A DNA stretch of 16,178 nt from assembly GCA_012838875.1 (NCBI GenBank), contig DUOL01000206.1:1-16178 (forward strand). The letters are read 5' to 3'. Under the pieces are notes generated by a model. That model worked only from the letters and a program-made list of their open reading frames with translations. It did no database searches and was not told the DNA's origin. This DNA comes from Bacteroidales bacterium. GTDB lineage: Bacteria; Bacteroidota; Bacteroidia; Bacteroidales; WCHB1-69. This document shows, one piece after another, positions 1 to 7,055 of this stretch (its first letter is position 1; each line of letters opens with the position of its first letter). The translations under genes and the position numbers were made by a program.

Positions 1-83
1 ATGGAAAATTGATTTTTTTGATAAAATTCTTTCGCAAGCTCTTCGCCTTTTTTCCCCAATTCAGAGCGATTTTGTACTATCAT
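1..83 (-). CDS. yraN: YraN/UPF0102 family protein, N-terminal part only (runs off the left edge)
   Basis: The minus-strand frame starts with ATG at 81-83 and stays open to base 1, giving 27 complete residues: MIVQNRSELGKKGEELAKEF followed by YQKNQFS. The LGKKGEELA block is the N-terminal signature of the UPF0102/YraN family. These are small proteins of about 120 residues with an endonuclease-like fold related to Holliday-junction resolvases; their cellular role is not settled. The catalytic part lies outside the window and cannot be checked. The gene follows the 767-residue ORF on the same strand after 58 bases, so it may be the last gene of that transcript. No clear Shine-Dalgarno precedes the ATG, as is usual in Bacteroidota. 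Family assignment rests on one short motif in the right place. Confidence 0.75.
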   Translation of the reverse strand, partial: MIVQNRSELGKKGEELAKEFYQKNQFS

Positions 84-115
84 AACGTTAATTTTTTACT
101 AATATAACGTTAATT
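82..115. promoter_or_regulatory. Two direct copies of ATAACGTTAATT, 22 bases apart, at the yraN start
   Basis: ATAACGTTAATT occurs at 82-93 and again at 104-115. Its core TAACGTTA is a perfect palindrome. The copies are 22 bases apart, about two helical turns, and the first overlaps the yraN ATG. This arrangement suits a dimeric regulator binding on one DNA face, but AT-rich intergenic DNA also gives chance repeats. No TAnnTTTG promoter element is visible beside them. Confidence 0.3.
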
Positions 116-141
116 ATTTGTTTATATTTTAAGTGATTCGA

Positions 142-2445
142 CTAAAAACCGCGTTGCGTTCTGGGCGAATTGGATATCACACTTCCTCTGCTTCTCGCCG
201 TAGTCGAAGATTTTGTCGTTGTTTGTTTTTTTTGTGTCTCTTTGCCCGTGCTTGATGAACTCCCTTTTTTTGCAGTCGAAGTTGTCGGGCGAGGTGAGGA
301 GGCAGTCGGACTTTTCGGTTTTTCCGAAATTGGTGGAGGTGTGCTTTCGGAACGTGGAAAATCACCGCCCGTTCCGTAATTTCGCTTATAATGATTACTG
401 TTTTTTACTCTACTGATTTTAGAAGATAAATTGTGCCCGCCGGTTGTGTAAAAATCATTAAATGTAATAATTAGTGACGGCGTCTTAAGATATTTTGCAC
501 TATTTTGGTTCAAACTATTTGAAAAATAATCTTTTATATTTTTTAAGTCAACGCCTAAAAGAGGTAAGTTGTTTTTCCCAATGCTACGAAGAAGTGAGTT
601 TACGGTGCGGCTTTTGAGATAAATTTGGTAGTTCTCTTTGGTATACTTGCTTGTTCCTCGTGGATAAGCTAATTGCCGAGCTAATTTTTTAAAATCCTCT
701 TCGTTAAGATTTGCTAATAACCTTTTTATACTGTTAAATTCCGAAGCCATTTCTCGTTTGTAATTTTTAAGAAAGTTGTCAAAAATCTTTATTTTATTGT
801 CATCGGTTGTTTGAAAATGGTAATTGATTTCGTCTTTTGTTATTTGTTCAAGAATCCTCTCTTTGTGTATCTCGTTAAAATGTTTTCGAGCAATAGAATC
901 TGAAATTTTGTCAATATCCGCTTGAGAAAGATTTTCAAGGATTTCTAATAAAGTTAGAGTCGGTTTTAGTAATAAATAGGGCTTATTTTTCGGGTAAACA
1001 GAGTGGGTGTTACCGGAATATTGAATGTTATTATCAATAAATAGCTGATATAGAGCAGTATATTGCACGACACGTGCCAAATCACAGTTATTTAGTGTTG
1101 CGAAATAGTGATATGCCCGATTTTCATATTTTGCTCCAATCGAGTAACTCCTTTCTTGTGAGTTGAAATAGGAAACGGGCAATGAGCCTGTGCGATTGAG
1201 TGTGTAAATGGTAACCGAATCATAATCAATGGCATACATGGCATCATTCGTATTCCAATTGTAAACTAATTCATTTAAGCCTAATTTTTTAAATAACGGT
1301 TTGTCAAAGGGATAATAAGAAGGGTGCGGGTAGCGGTAGTAATTCTCTTTAATCGTTCCCGATTCCGACCAATCTTTGAGAATAATATCGGTCAATGTAA
1401 GTAAATCGCCCAATTCCGTATTCTCTAATTCGTTACTCAGATATGTCGGGCACCAGTCATGCCCGTTACTCATTTTTCCGGCTAAAAAATCGTTAATATC
1501 TAAACTTTGTGAAAGCTCCTTTTTAGTTATTGACGCTAATAAGGTAATCGTTTCAATACGCAAAGGCGGCAATTCTTGAACGGTTGCTTCTCTCTCACGT
1601 CCAATGATAACTAAGGTATTGCTATCCGAAAATGCTCCTAATATCAAGTCGGCGTCAAGGGTAAAGGGACGAATGTTCTCAATCTGATTCAATAAATCTT
1701 GGTGCTTATCAATAGACCATGCTACAAAGCCCGGTAACTTGCTGAAAAAAACACCGACTCTTTTTTTCGATAAAATTTCTTGAATGGTAAGAGACTCGGT
1801 AGAATCATTGTAAGGAGTAAACTCTTCTTGCTCGTTTAAAAACCACTCTTCAAATTCAGAAAGTGTAATTTGATAATCTAAGTTTGATTTAGAAAAGAAT
1901 ACTTTTTTTTCGGTTTGAGATAAATTTATTGTAAAGGGCTTATATGCCGAATAAAACAATTCCTTTGTCAATTTTTTTAATAGATTTTCAATATTTTCAT
2001 TCGTAGCATTAGAGAGAATTATCACGATATCTTTTACAAAACCGTCATAACCGATTTTATGTTTTTTTATCTCAATTTGATGAGTGAATTTATTAAAGAT
2101 AGAGTGTAATGAATCAATTTCCAATTTTGGTGGAGGTTCTGAAATTAGAATAATTTTGCTGCTATCGGAAAAATTATTGTAACCGATAATTTGAATTGGA
2201 AATCGATAGTTTTTTCTAAAGTCAAGATAAAGTGAATCTTTCTTTTTATAGGCTTCAGTCGTAGTTACATCAATATTTTGGTTCGGGATATATTCATAAA
2301 CAAACGTGGTAGCGATTTGTCGTTTTACACTCTCAATAATGCTTTTTTTGGGCAAAAAAACGATGAGAATAAGAGATAAAACAAAAAGAGATGAAAGTAT
2401 TAAAAGAGTTATCTTTACTTTTTTGTTAGTGAAAAATTTTACCAT
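142..2445 (-). CDS. Unrecognised 767-residue membrane-anchored protein with Ser/Thr/Pro/Lys-rich tail
   Basis: I do not recognise a family for this protein. Residues about 9-33 form one hydrophobic segment after a basic start (MVKFFTNKKVK), consistent with an uncleaved signal anchor that leaves the rest in the periplasm. The body, about 35-690, is mixed alpha/beta in composition with only two obvious cysteines (in HDWCPTY and NNCDLAR). It contains an aromatic-rich stretch near the middle with YRYPHPSYYPFDKP and NWNTNDAMYAIDYD. From about residue 697 to the end the sequence is low-complexity, rich in Ser, Thr, Pro and Lys/Arg, and ends in RTQRGF. The gene starts 18 bases after pnuC on the same strand, so the two are probably co-transcribed. 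The frame is open throughout with no sign of decay. A surface or periplasmic role is inference from the anchor only. Confidence 0.85.
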   Translation of the reverse strand: MVKFFTNKKVKITLLILSSLFVLSLILIVFLPKKSIIESVKRQIATTFVYEYIPNQNIDVTTTEAYKKKDSLYLDFRKNYRFPIQIIGYNNFSDSSKIILISEPPPKLEIDSLHSIFNKFTHQIEIKKHKIGYDGFVKDIVIILSNATNENIENLLKKLTKELFYSAYKPFTINLSQTEKKVFFSKSNLDYQITLSEFEEWFLNEQEEFTPYNDSTESLTIQEILSKKRVGVFFSKLPGFVAWSIDKHQDLLNQIENIRPFTLDADLILGAFSDSNTLVIIGREREATVQELPPLRIETITLLASITKKELSQSLDINDFLAGKMSNGHDWCPTYLSNELENTELGDLLTLTDIILKDWSESGTIKENYYRYPHPSYYPFDKPLFKKLGLNELVYNWNTNDAMYAIDYDSVTIYTLNRTGSLPVSYFNSQERSYSIGAKYENRAYHYFATLNNCDLARVVQYTALYQLFIDNNIQYSGNTHSVYPKNKPYLLLKPTLTLLEILENLSQADIDKISDSIARKHFNEIHKERILEQITKDEINYHFQTTDDNKIKIFDNFLKNYKREMASEFNSIKRLLANLNEEDFKKLARQLAYPRGTSKYTKENYQIYLKSRTVNSLLRSIGKNNLPLLGVDLKNIKDYFSNSLNQNSAKYLKTPSLIITFNDFYTTGGHNLSSKISRVKNSNHYKRNYGTGGDFPRSESTPPPISEKPKSPTASSPRPTTSTAKKGSSSSTGKETQKKQTTTKSSTTARSRGSVISNSPRTQRGF

Positions 2446-2463
2446 AAAATTACTTATATGGAA

Positions 2464-3192
2464 CTACTTTCCTTTTAACCAACCATAATTCTCTTTGGGA
2501 GTTTTCTTAATCCACATCAATCCGGCCTCAGAATTTATAAGTAAATAAATCACAAAAAGTGTTACGGTTACATAATCTTTGTAAAGAATATTTAAAATAA
2601 TCCCTGCAATACTAAATATAAACCAGTAGTACCACGAGTCGGTCTTCTTTTTTATCAATAAAATATTAGCCAAGATACTTGCTGCAACAAAAATGGCACT
2701 GAAAATTTGTATTGATAAAGAGACTTGCGGAGCGTGTGAGACTTCTCTGGCAATAAAAATATCTGCTATAAATAGTAACAAAAAACAAGCGGTAACAATC
2801 AGGAAATTTCTAAATGATAAAAATGACGGATTTAATTCAGAGGAAAGTCCATCTTGTTTGTTCCCTTTTTTCCACGTATATATGGAAATAGCTTGCGAAG
2901 GAATAAAAATAAAAAAATAGACGAAAAATAGCTCGAAATTATCTATTAAGTAAAACTGAATCCCTAATAAAATAGAAGAGAGTATACCAAGATAAAAACC
3001 AAAGTAATTGTTCGGATTCCTGATGGTTAATATATAAGCACTCCCTACAATCCCACTGGCAATAGCAATACCTTTGATATTGTCTTTTAAGCCGACAAGA
3101 AATAGAAAAACCAATACAATACTAAATATGAGAATAGCTATAAGTGAGTTTTTTAAAACTCCTTTTAATAAAACTTGCGTCTCTTTTTTCAT
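2464..3192 (-). CDS. pnuC: PnuC-like vitamin/nucleoside transporter
   Basis: This 242-residue, very hydrophobic protein resembles the PnuC family, facilitators that import nicotinamide riboside (or, in relatives, other vitamins) for trapping by phosphorylation inside the cell. Visible family features are the central block with NPNNYFGFYLGIL (about 59-71), the following segment ending in SIYTWKKG (about 103-110), and the C-terminal KKTDSWYYW (about 182-190) with two helices ending in LMWIKK. About seven membrane segments can be picked out. Length matches E. coli PnuC. An upstream ATG at 3247-3249 would add 19 residues, but it lies only about 9 bases from a TAnnTTTG promoter element (3258-3265), close to where transcription should begin. 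ATG 3190-3192 (MKKETQ) is therefore preferred. No NAD or vitamin kinase gene is adjacent, so the substrate (nicotinamide riboside, thiamine or riboflavin type) cannot be decided. Confidence 0.82.
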   Translation of the reverse strand: MKKETQVLLKGVLKNSLIAILIFSIVLVFLFLVGLKDNIKGIAIASGIVGSAYILTIRNPNNYFGFYLGILSSILLGIQFYLIDNFELFFVYFFIFIPSQAISIYTWKKGNKQDGLSSELNPSFLSFRNFLIVTACFLLLFIADIFIAREVSHAPQVSLSIQIFSAIFVAASILANILLIKKKTDSWYYWFIFSIAGIILNILYKDYVTVTLFVIYLLINSEAGLMWIKKTPKENYGWLKGK

Positions 3193-3257
3193 GGATTTGA
3201 ATAGTTTTAGAGTTAATAAATAATGAGTTACAAATAAATGAAAATACAATGAGGGTG

Positions 3258-3265
3258 CAAAAATA
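3258..3265 (-). promoter_or_regulatory. Bacteroidota -7 promoter element for pnuC
   Basis: The minus strand reads TATTTTTG here, a full match to the Bacteroidota TAnnTTTG -7 element, followed by CACCCTC where transcription would start (about 3250-3253). No convincing -33 TTTG is seen at the usual distance. The position argues for the downstream pnuC ATG at 3190-3192. Confidence 0.6.
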
Positions 3266-3355
3266 CGAAATTTAATGAATTAGACCGATTTTTCATCTAA
3301 AATTTTTTTAAGGATTTTTAAGATTTTAATGCTATTATAATATAAAATAAAATTG

Positions 3356-3363
3356 TATTTTTG
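3356..3363 (+). promoter_or_regulatory. Bacteroidota -7 promoter element for the tetR-led operon
   Basis: TATTTTTG followed by TACC is a full TAnnTTTG match, with transcription expected near 3369-3371. It stands 67 bases before the tetR ATG and is divergent from the pnuC promoter about 90 bases away. No clear -33 element is visible in the AT-rich DNA upstream. It rules out a TTG start at 3361, which falls inside the element. Confidence 0.6.
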
Positions 3364-3390
3364 TACCAAAAAACGAAAATAGTCATAAAA

Positions 3391-3409
3391 TACATGATAT
3401 TATATTGTA
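3391..3409. promoter_or_regulatory. Probable TetR-family operator (19-base imperfect palindrome)
   Basis: The pattern is TACAnnATAnTATnnTGTA: seven matching positions in each arm around one central base, with two mismatched pairs. It lies in the 5' leader of tetR, between the predicted transcription start and the ATG at 3430, where a repressor would block its own operon. Size and symmetry suit a TetR-family dimer. Which protein binds it is inferred. Confidence 0.45.
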
Positions 3410-3429
3410 TAATTAAAAAAAAAGATAGA

Positions 3430-4008
3430 ATGAGTAAAAAAACGAAAGATACTATCATTCAAGTTGCTTCAAAACTTTTTAGTAGATATGGCTTCTACAA
3501 GACTTCCATGGATGAAGTAGCCAAAGTTGCTCGTAAAGCCAAAGGTTCGCTCTATTATCATTTTGTTAATAAAGAAGGACTTTTTAAAGAGGTGGTTGCC
3601 AGAGAATTAGAGTTCGTAAAATCGGAACTGACAAAGATTCTCTCTATTACAAACCTTCCGGCTACCCAACTAATGAAAATATTTTTAAGGAAAAGGATGG
3701 AGCTTCTTGCTAATTCTTTTAATTACCATGAAATATTAAAAGCAGATTTGCATGAACATTTTTCTTTTCTTGATGATGTTCGTGTGGATTTTGCAAAATG
3801 GGAGAAAGAGCAATTCAAATTTATTATTCTTAAGGGTATTGAGGAAGGGCTAATTGATAAGAATTTGAATTATGATGTGGCTATTGATGTATTTATATTA
3901 ATACTTAAAAGCTCAGAAATACAATTTTTTGTTCAAAATCGATATGATGAGTTTGCTCCGCACTTCGATGAACTAATAGAAATAGTGATTCGAGGCATAA
4001 AAGCTTAA
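3430..4008 (+). CDS. TetR/AcrR-family transcriptional regulator
   Basis: This 192-residue protein has the TetR N-terminal DNA-binding domain. IIQVASKLFSRYGFYKTSMD covers helix 1 and the turn (about 9-28), and the helix-turn-helix runs through EVAKVARKAKGSLYYHFVNKEGL (about 29-51) with the typical YYHF..KE.LF motif. The remaining residues, about 60-192, form a helical ligand-binding and dimer domain too divergent to predict a ligand. ATG 3430 is chosen because it follows an A-rich stretch with GATAGA, starts just before the first helix, and because longer starts would run into the promoter element at 3356-3363. It is the first gene of the exporter unit, 54 bases before the MMPL gene, so it most likely controls that operon and itself. 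The effector is probably the transported molecule or a related lipid; that is inference. Confidence 0.93.
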   Translation: MSKKTKDTIIQVASKLFSRYGFYKTSMDEVAKVARKAKGSLYYHFVNKEGLFKEVVARELEFVKSELTKILSITNLPATQLMKIFLRKRMELLANSFNYHEILKADLHEHFSFLDDVRVDFAKWEKEQFKFIILKGIEEGLIDKNLNYDVAIDVFILILKSSEIQFFVQNRYDEFAPHFDELIEIVIRGIKA

Positions 4009-4062
4009 TTTTTTTTTGATATAACTTGACTTTAAAACAATAATAGTATAAAACTCTAAAAA

Positions 4063-6324
4063 ATGAAAAAAACACTTTCCTACATTATTAAATTTCGCAC
4101 TCTCATTTTACTGACTATTCTCGCTATTACGTTAGTTATGGGGTGGCAAATGAAAAACTTGAAAATAAATTCCGATATCATAAGTTCGCTACCGGACGAT
4201 GATCCTGCAGCGGTTTTATATAAAGAGATTGGTGAAAAGTATCAAGGAAGTACCATTGGAATTATTATTGTCAATTCCGAAAATTTGTATTCCGCACAAA
4301 CGATTGCAGATGTCGCCACGATAACCGATATTGTTCAAAGCACGAAAGGGGTTGAAAGCGTTACAAGTTTGGCGAATATTATCAATATTAAAACCGATGA
4401 ATATGGCTTAGAGGTTGGTAATTTAGTTGATATCTATGCCTTACCGGAAACGGAAGAGGAGCTGATGAATCTAAAAAACGAAGTTGAGAGTAATGAAATG
4501 TACAAGGGTGTTATTGTTTCCAATGACGGTAAATCAACCATTGTCATGTTTACACTGGCTACAGATGTTAATCAGGAAGAAGTGGGTAAAGAGATAAAAG
4601 AAAAAATAGCTGCTCAAAATTTCAGTCATGGTATTACTTATGGTGGTCTGCCCATGATGATGCAAGAATTGTCGACTATTATTTTTAATGATATGTTATG
4701 GCTAATTCCTAGTGTAGCTATTCTTTTACTAATTATATTATTCCTCAGTTTTAAATCGGTAAGAGGTACTATATTGCCTTTAATAACTGTTTCTATTGCG
4801 ATAACGTGGACGCTGGGCTTAATGGCGATACTTGGTTATGATATTACGATGATTGGTGGGATTATTCCTGTTATCCTATTTGCTGTCGGAAGTGCTTATT
4901 CTATCCACGTCATTAATCATATTCGAGAAAATCAGGAAGAAGACTACCGTAAACGGATATTATCATCGTTAGGATATTTGGTTTTACCTGTATTTTTATC
5001 TTCTTTAACTACCGTTTTCGGTTTTGTATCTTTTATCTTTGGTTCATATCTCACGATGATTAAAGATTTTGGGATTTTTTGTGCCGTAGGGACTTTTTTC
5101 TCTTTTATATTAGCTTTAACATTTATTCCTGCACTAATCTCTTTCTTTCCCACGCCTCCACGTAGAGTATCGGACAAGGAGTCGTTGTTAACCAAGAAAT
5201 TTTTGCGTCCTCTAAGTTCCTTAGTGCTTAAATACCCGAAATATGTTCTTATATTCTGGATTTCGTTGGTAATTCTGGGTATTATCGGAACTTTTAAAAT
5301 TGATAGAAGTACGAACTTAGCCTCCTTCTTTAACAAAAAGAGTGAAACTCGTATAGCAGAAGAGACTTTACAGGAACAATTCGGAGGCTCTGCTCCTGTC
5401 TATGTTCTCTTCAAAGGTGATGTACACGATCCTGATTTTTTGGCTAAAATGGGCGACTTTTCGGATTTCCTTAAAACAAATCCTCATATTTCACACGTTA
5501 CCTCCATTGTTGATTTAATTGAACAGATGAATGAGGCTATGGGCGAGGGACGTAAATTGCCTACAGACCGAGCGAAAATAGAACAACTATGGTTTTTATT
5601 GGAGGGACACGAAGTTATGGAACAATTAGTTTCCGATGATTTAGACGAAGCAATTATACAAACTCGGTTCTCTTCTATAAATACAAATGATACCAAAAAA
5701 TTTATAGATGAAGTAGAAGAATATATTACTGCTCACCAAGATGAAAATGTTACGATTCAATTAAGCGGAATTCCTTCAGTTTATGTAAATATGGATAGTA
5801 GTTTGTTAAAAAGTCAATTGAGTAGTCTTTCGATAGCTATTGTCTTAGTTTTACTTTTAATAAGTATATCGTTAAGATCTCTTAAATTGGGTATTATGGG
5901 GATTGTTCCTATTTTAGTAACTGTGTCAGCGGTTTTCGGATTTATGGGCTTTACCGGAATTTCACTTGATGTTGCTACGGTTTCTGTAGCCAGTATCGTG
6001 TTAGGTATTGGAATCGACTATTCGATTCATACGATATCTTCTTTTAATTACTATTTTAAAATTAAAAATGATATTGATTACGCTATAAAAAATACAATTT
6101 GTATTATTGGTAAATCAATTATGATTAACGCCACAGCGGTTGGTCTAGGATTTAGTGTTTTGCTCTTTTCGCATCTAATACCGATGAAATTTATGGGATT
6201 ATTGATTGCCATATCTATGTTACTTTCGTCAATAGGAGCACTCACTCTATTGCCGATAATGATAATTATTAATCACAATTATAAAAATAAATTATTAACC
6301 AAAAAACAATTAAAAACAGCTTAA
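4063..6324 (+). CDS. RND-superfamily MMPL-type exporter, inner membrane
   Basis: This 753-residue protein has the duplicated RND/MMPL layout. TM1 is at about 10-28, with a soluble domain from 30 to 208 and TM2-TM6 between about 211 and 361. TM7 is at about 394-411, with a second soluble domain to about 583 and TM8-TM12 between about 585 and 735. The family pumps lipids and other hydrophobic molecules using the proton gradient (mycobacterial MmpL3, HpnN for hopanoids). The second half keeps the proton-relay motif GIGIDYSIH with Asp652-Tyr653. The matching first-half motif is AVGSAYSIH, with Ala278 where MmpL3 has Asp. The shorter soluble domains and lack of a long C-terminal tail put it with the predicted RND exporters (COG1033 type). 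It follows tetR by 54 bases and ends one base before the LolA-like gene, implying translational coupling. The substrate is unknown. Confidence 0.92.
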   Translation: MKKTLSYIIKFRTLILLTILAITLVMGWQMKNLKINSDIISSLPDDDPAAVLYKEIGEKYQGSTIGIIIVNSENLYSAQTIADVATITDIVQSTKGVESVTSLANIINIKTDEYGLEVGNLVDIYALPETEEELMNLKNEVESNEMYKGVIVSNDGKSTIVMFTLATDVNQEEVGKEIKEKIAAQNFSHGITYGGLPMMMQELSTIIFNDMLWLIPSVAILLLIILFLSFKSVRGTILPLITVSIAITWTLGLMAILGYDITMIGGIIPVILFAVGSAYSIHVINHIRENQEEDYRKRILSSLGYLVLPVFLSSLTTVFGFVSFIFGSYLTMIKDFGIFCAVGTFFSFILALTFIPALISFFPTPPRRVSDKESLLTKKFLRPLSSLVLKYPKYVLIFWISLVILGIIGTFKIDRSTNLASFFNKKSETRIAEETLQEQFGGSAPVYVLFKGDVHDPDFLAKMGDFSDFLKTNPHISHVTSIVDLIEQMNEAMGEGRKLPTDRAKIEQLWFLLEGHEVMEQLVSDDLDEAIIQTRFSSINTNDTKKFIDEVEEYITAHQDENVTIQLSGIPSVYVNMDSSLLKSQLSSLSIAIVLVLLLISISLRSLKLGIMGIVPILVTVSAVFGFMGFTGISLDVATVSVASIVLGIGIDYSIHTISSFNYYFKIKNDIDYAIKNTICIIGKSIMINATAVGLGFSVLLFSHLIPMKFMGLLIAISMLLSSIGALTLLPIMIIINHNYKNKLLTKKQLKTA

Positions 6325-6325
6325 A

Positions 6326-7054
6326 ATGAAAAAAATACGTTTAATTACTCAAATTTTCCTCATCATGTTTTTGATGGGACATGTTAATGCACAAACCGGA
6401 ACGGAGATATTAAAAAAAATGGATGAAATTATGTTTTCAGCCAAAGATTTGTCCGCAACTAATAAAATTGTAATTATTGATAAGAACGGCAAGCAAGATG
6501 TTCGCGAGGCGACTATCATTCAGAAAGGAGATGAGATGCGTTTATTACGTTTTACATCGCCCGCGTCACAAGCAGGGATTGCCATGCTTTCGTTGCCGAA
6601 TGATGTTATGTACATTTATATGCCTGCTTTTGCAAAGGAGAGACGAATTTCCAGTAGTGTTAAGAATCAGAAATTTGCAGGAACGGATTTTTCGTATGAT
6701 GACTTACAAGCACAGCCATTTAGCGAAAAATATACGGCTGAGCTGTCAAAAACGACTTCAGACAGCTATATTTTAGAGTTAAAACCTAAAAAGGCAGGGG
6801 AGTACTCAAGAATTCTTTTAACAATCAATAAAACGGAGTATTATCCGATTTCAACCGAGTTTTATGATAAAAGCAATACTAAAATAAAAGAGAGTAAATA
6901 TACTTTCGAGAAAGTTGGAAAATACTGGTCGCCGGCGCAAATTGAGATGAACGATTTGAAAAAAGGGTCGAAAACAAAAATTCAGATGTTAAATCCTAAA
7001 TATGACCAAGGATTAAGTGATAGTGAGTTTACTGTTAGAAAATTAACCAATTAA
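6326..7054 (+). CDS. Secreted LolA-like (outer-membrane lipoprotein-sorting type) protein
   Basis: This 242-residue protein has a signal peptide: basic MKKIR, a hydrophobic core, and probable cleavage after HVNA at about residue 22 before QTGTEIL. There is no lipobox cysteine, so a soluble periplasmic protein is expected. The mature part resembles the LolA-like fold family (COG2834, outer membrane lipoprotein-sorting protein): an opening helix with ILKKMDEIM, then beta-strand stretches with MRLLRFTSPASQAGIAML, VMYIYMPAFAKERRISSS and GTDFSYDDL. The block with RF.SP...G...L followed by YMP...RRI is what I associate with this family beside MMPL exporters. True LolA carries lipoproteins; relatives paired with MMPL pumps are proposed to carry lipids across the periplasm. 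It starts one base after the exporter stop and ends one base before the barrel gene. Confidence 0.85.
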   Translation: MKKIRLITQIFLIMFLMGHVNAQTGTEILKKMDEIMFSAKDLSATNKIVIIDKNGKQDVREATIIQKGDEMRLLRFTSPASQAGIAMLSLPNDVMYIYMPAFAKERRISSSVKNQKFAGTDFSYDDLQAQPFSEKYTAELSKTTSDSYILELKPKKAGEYSRILLTINKTEYYPISTEFYDKSNTKIKESKYTFEKVGKYWSPAQIEMNDLKKGSKTKIQMLNPKYDQGLSDSEFTVRKLTN

Positions 7055-7055
7055 G

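Noticed and set aside
170..416. Plus-strand frames opposite the 3' end of the 767-residue gene
   Set aside because: They are antisense to the low-complexity Ser/Thr/Pro/Lys tail, whose biased codons leave the other frames open by chance.
3361..3429. N-terminal extension of the TetR regulator from a TTG at 3361
   Set aside because: The TTG lies inside the promoter element at 3356-3363, and the extension covers the putative operator; ATG 3430 gives a normal TetR start.
4009..4062. Terminator or separate promoter between tetR and the MMPL gene (T-run after AAAGCTTAA, and a TTGACTT)
   Set aside because: There is no GC-containing stem before the T-run and no TAnnTTTG match; the gap is short and the genes look co-transcribed.
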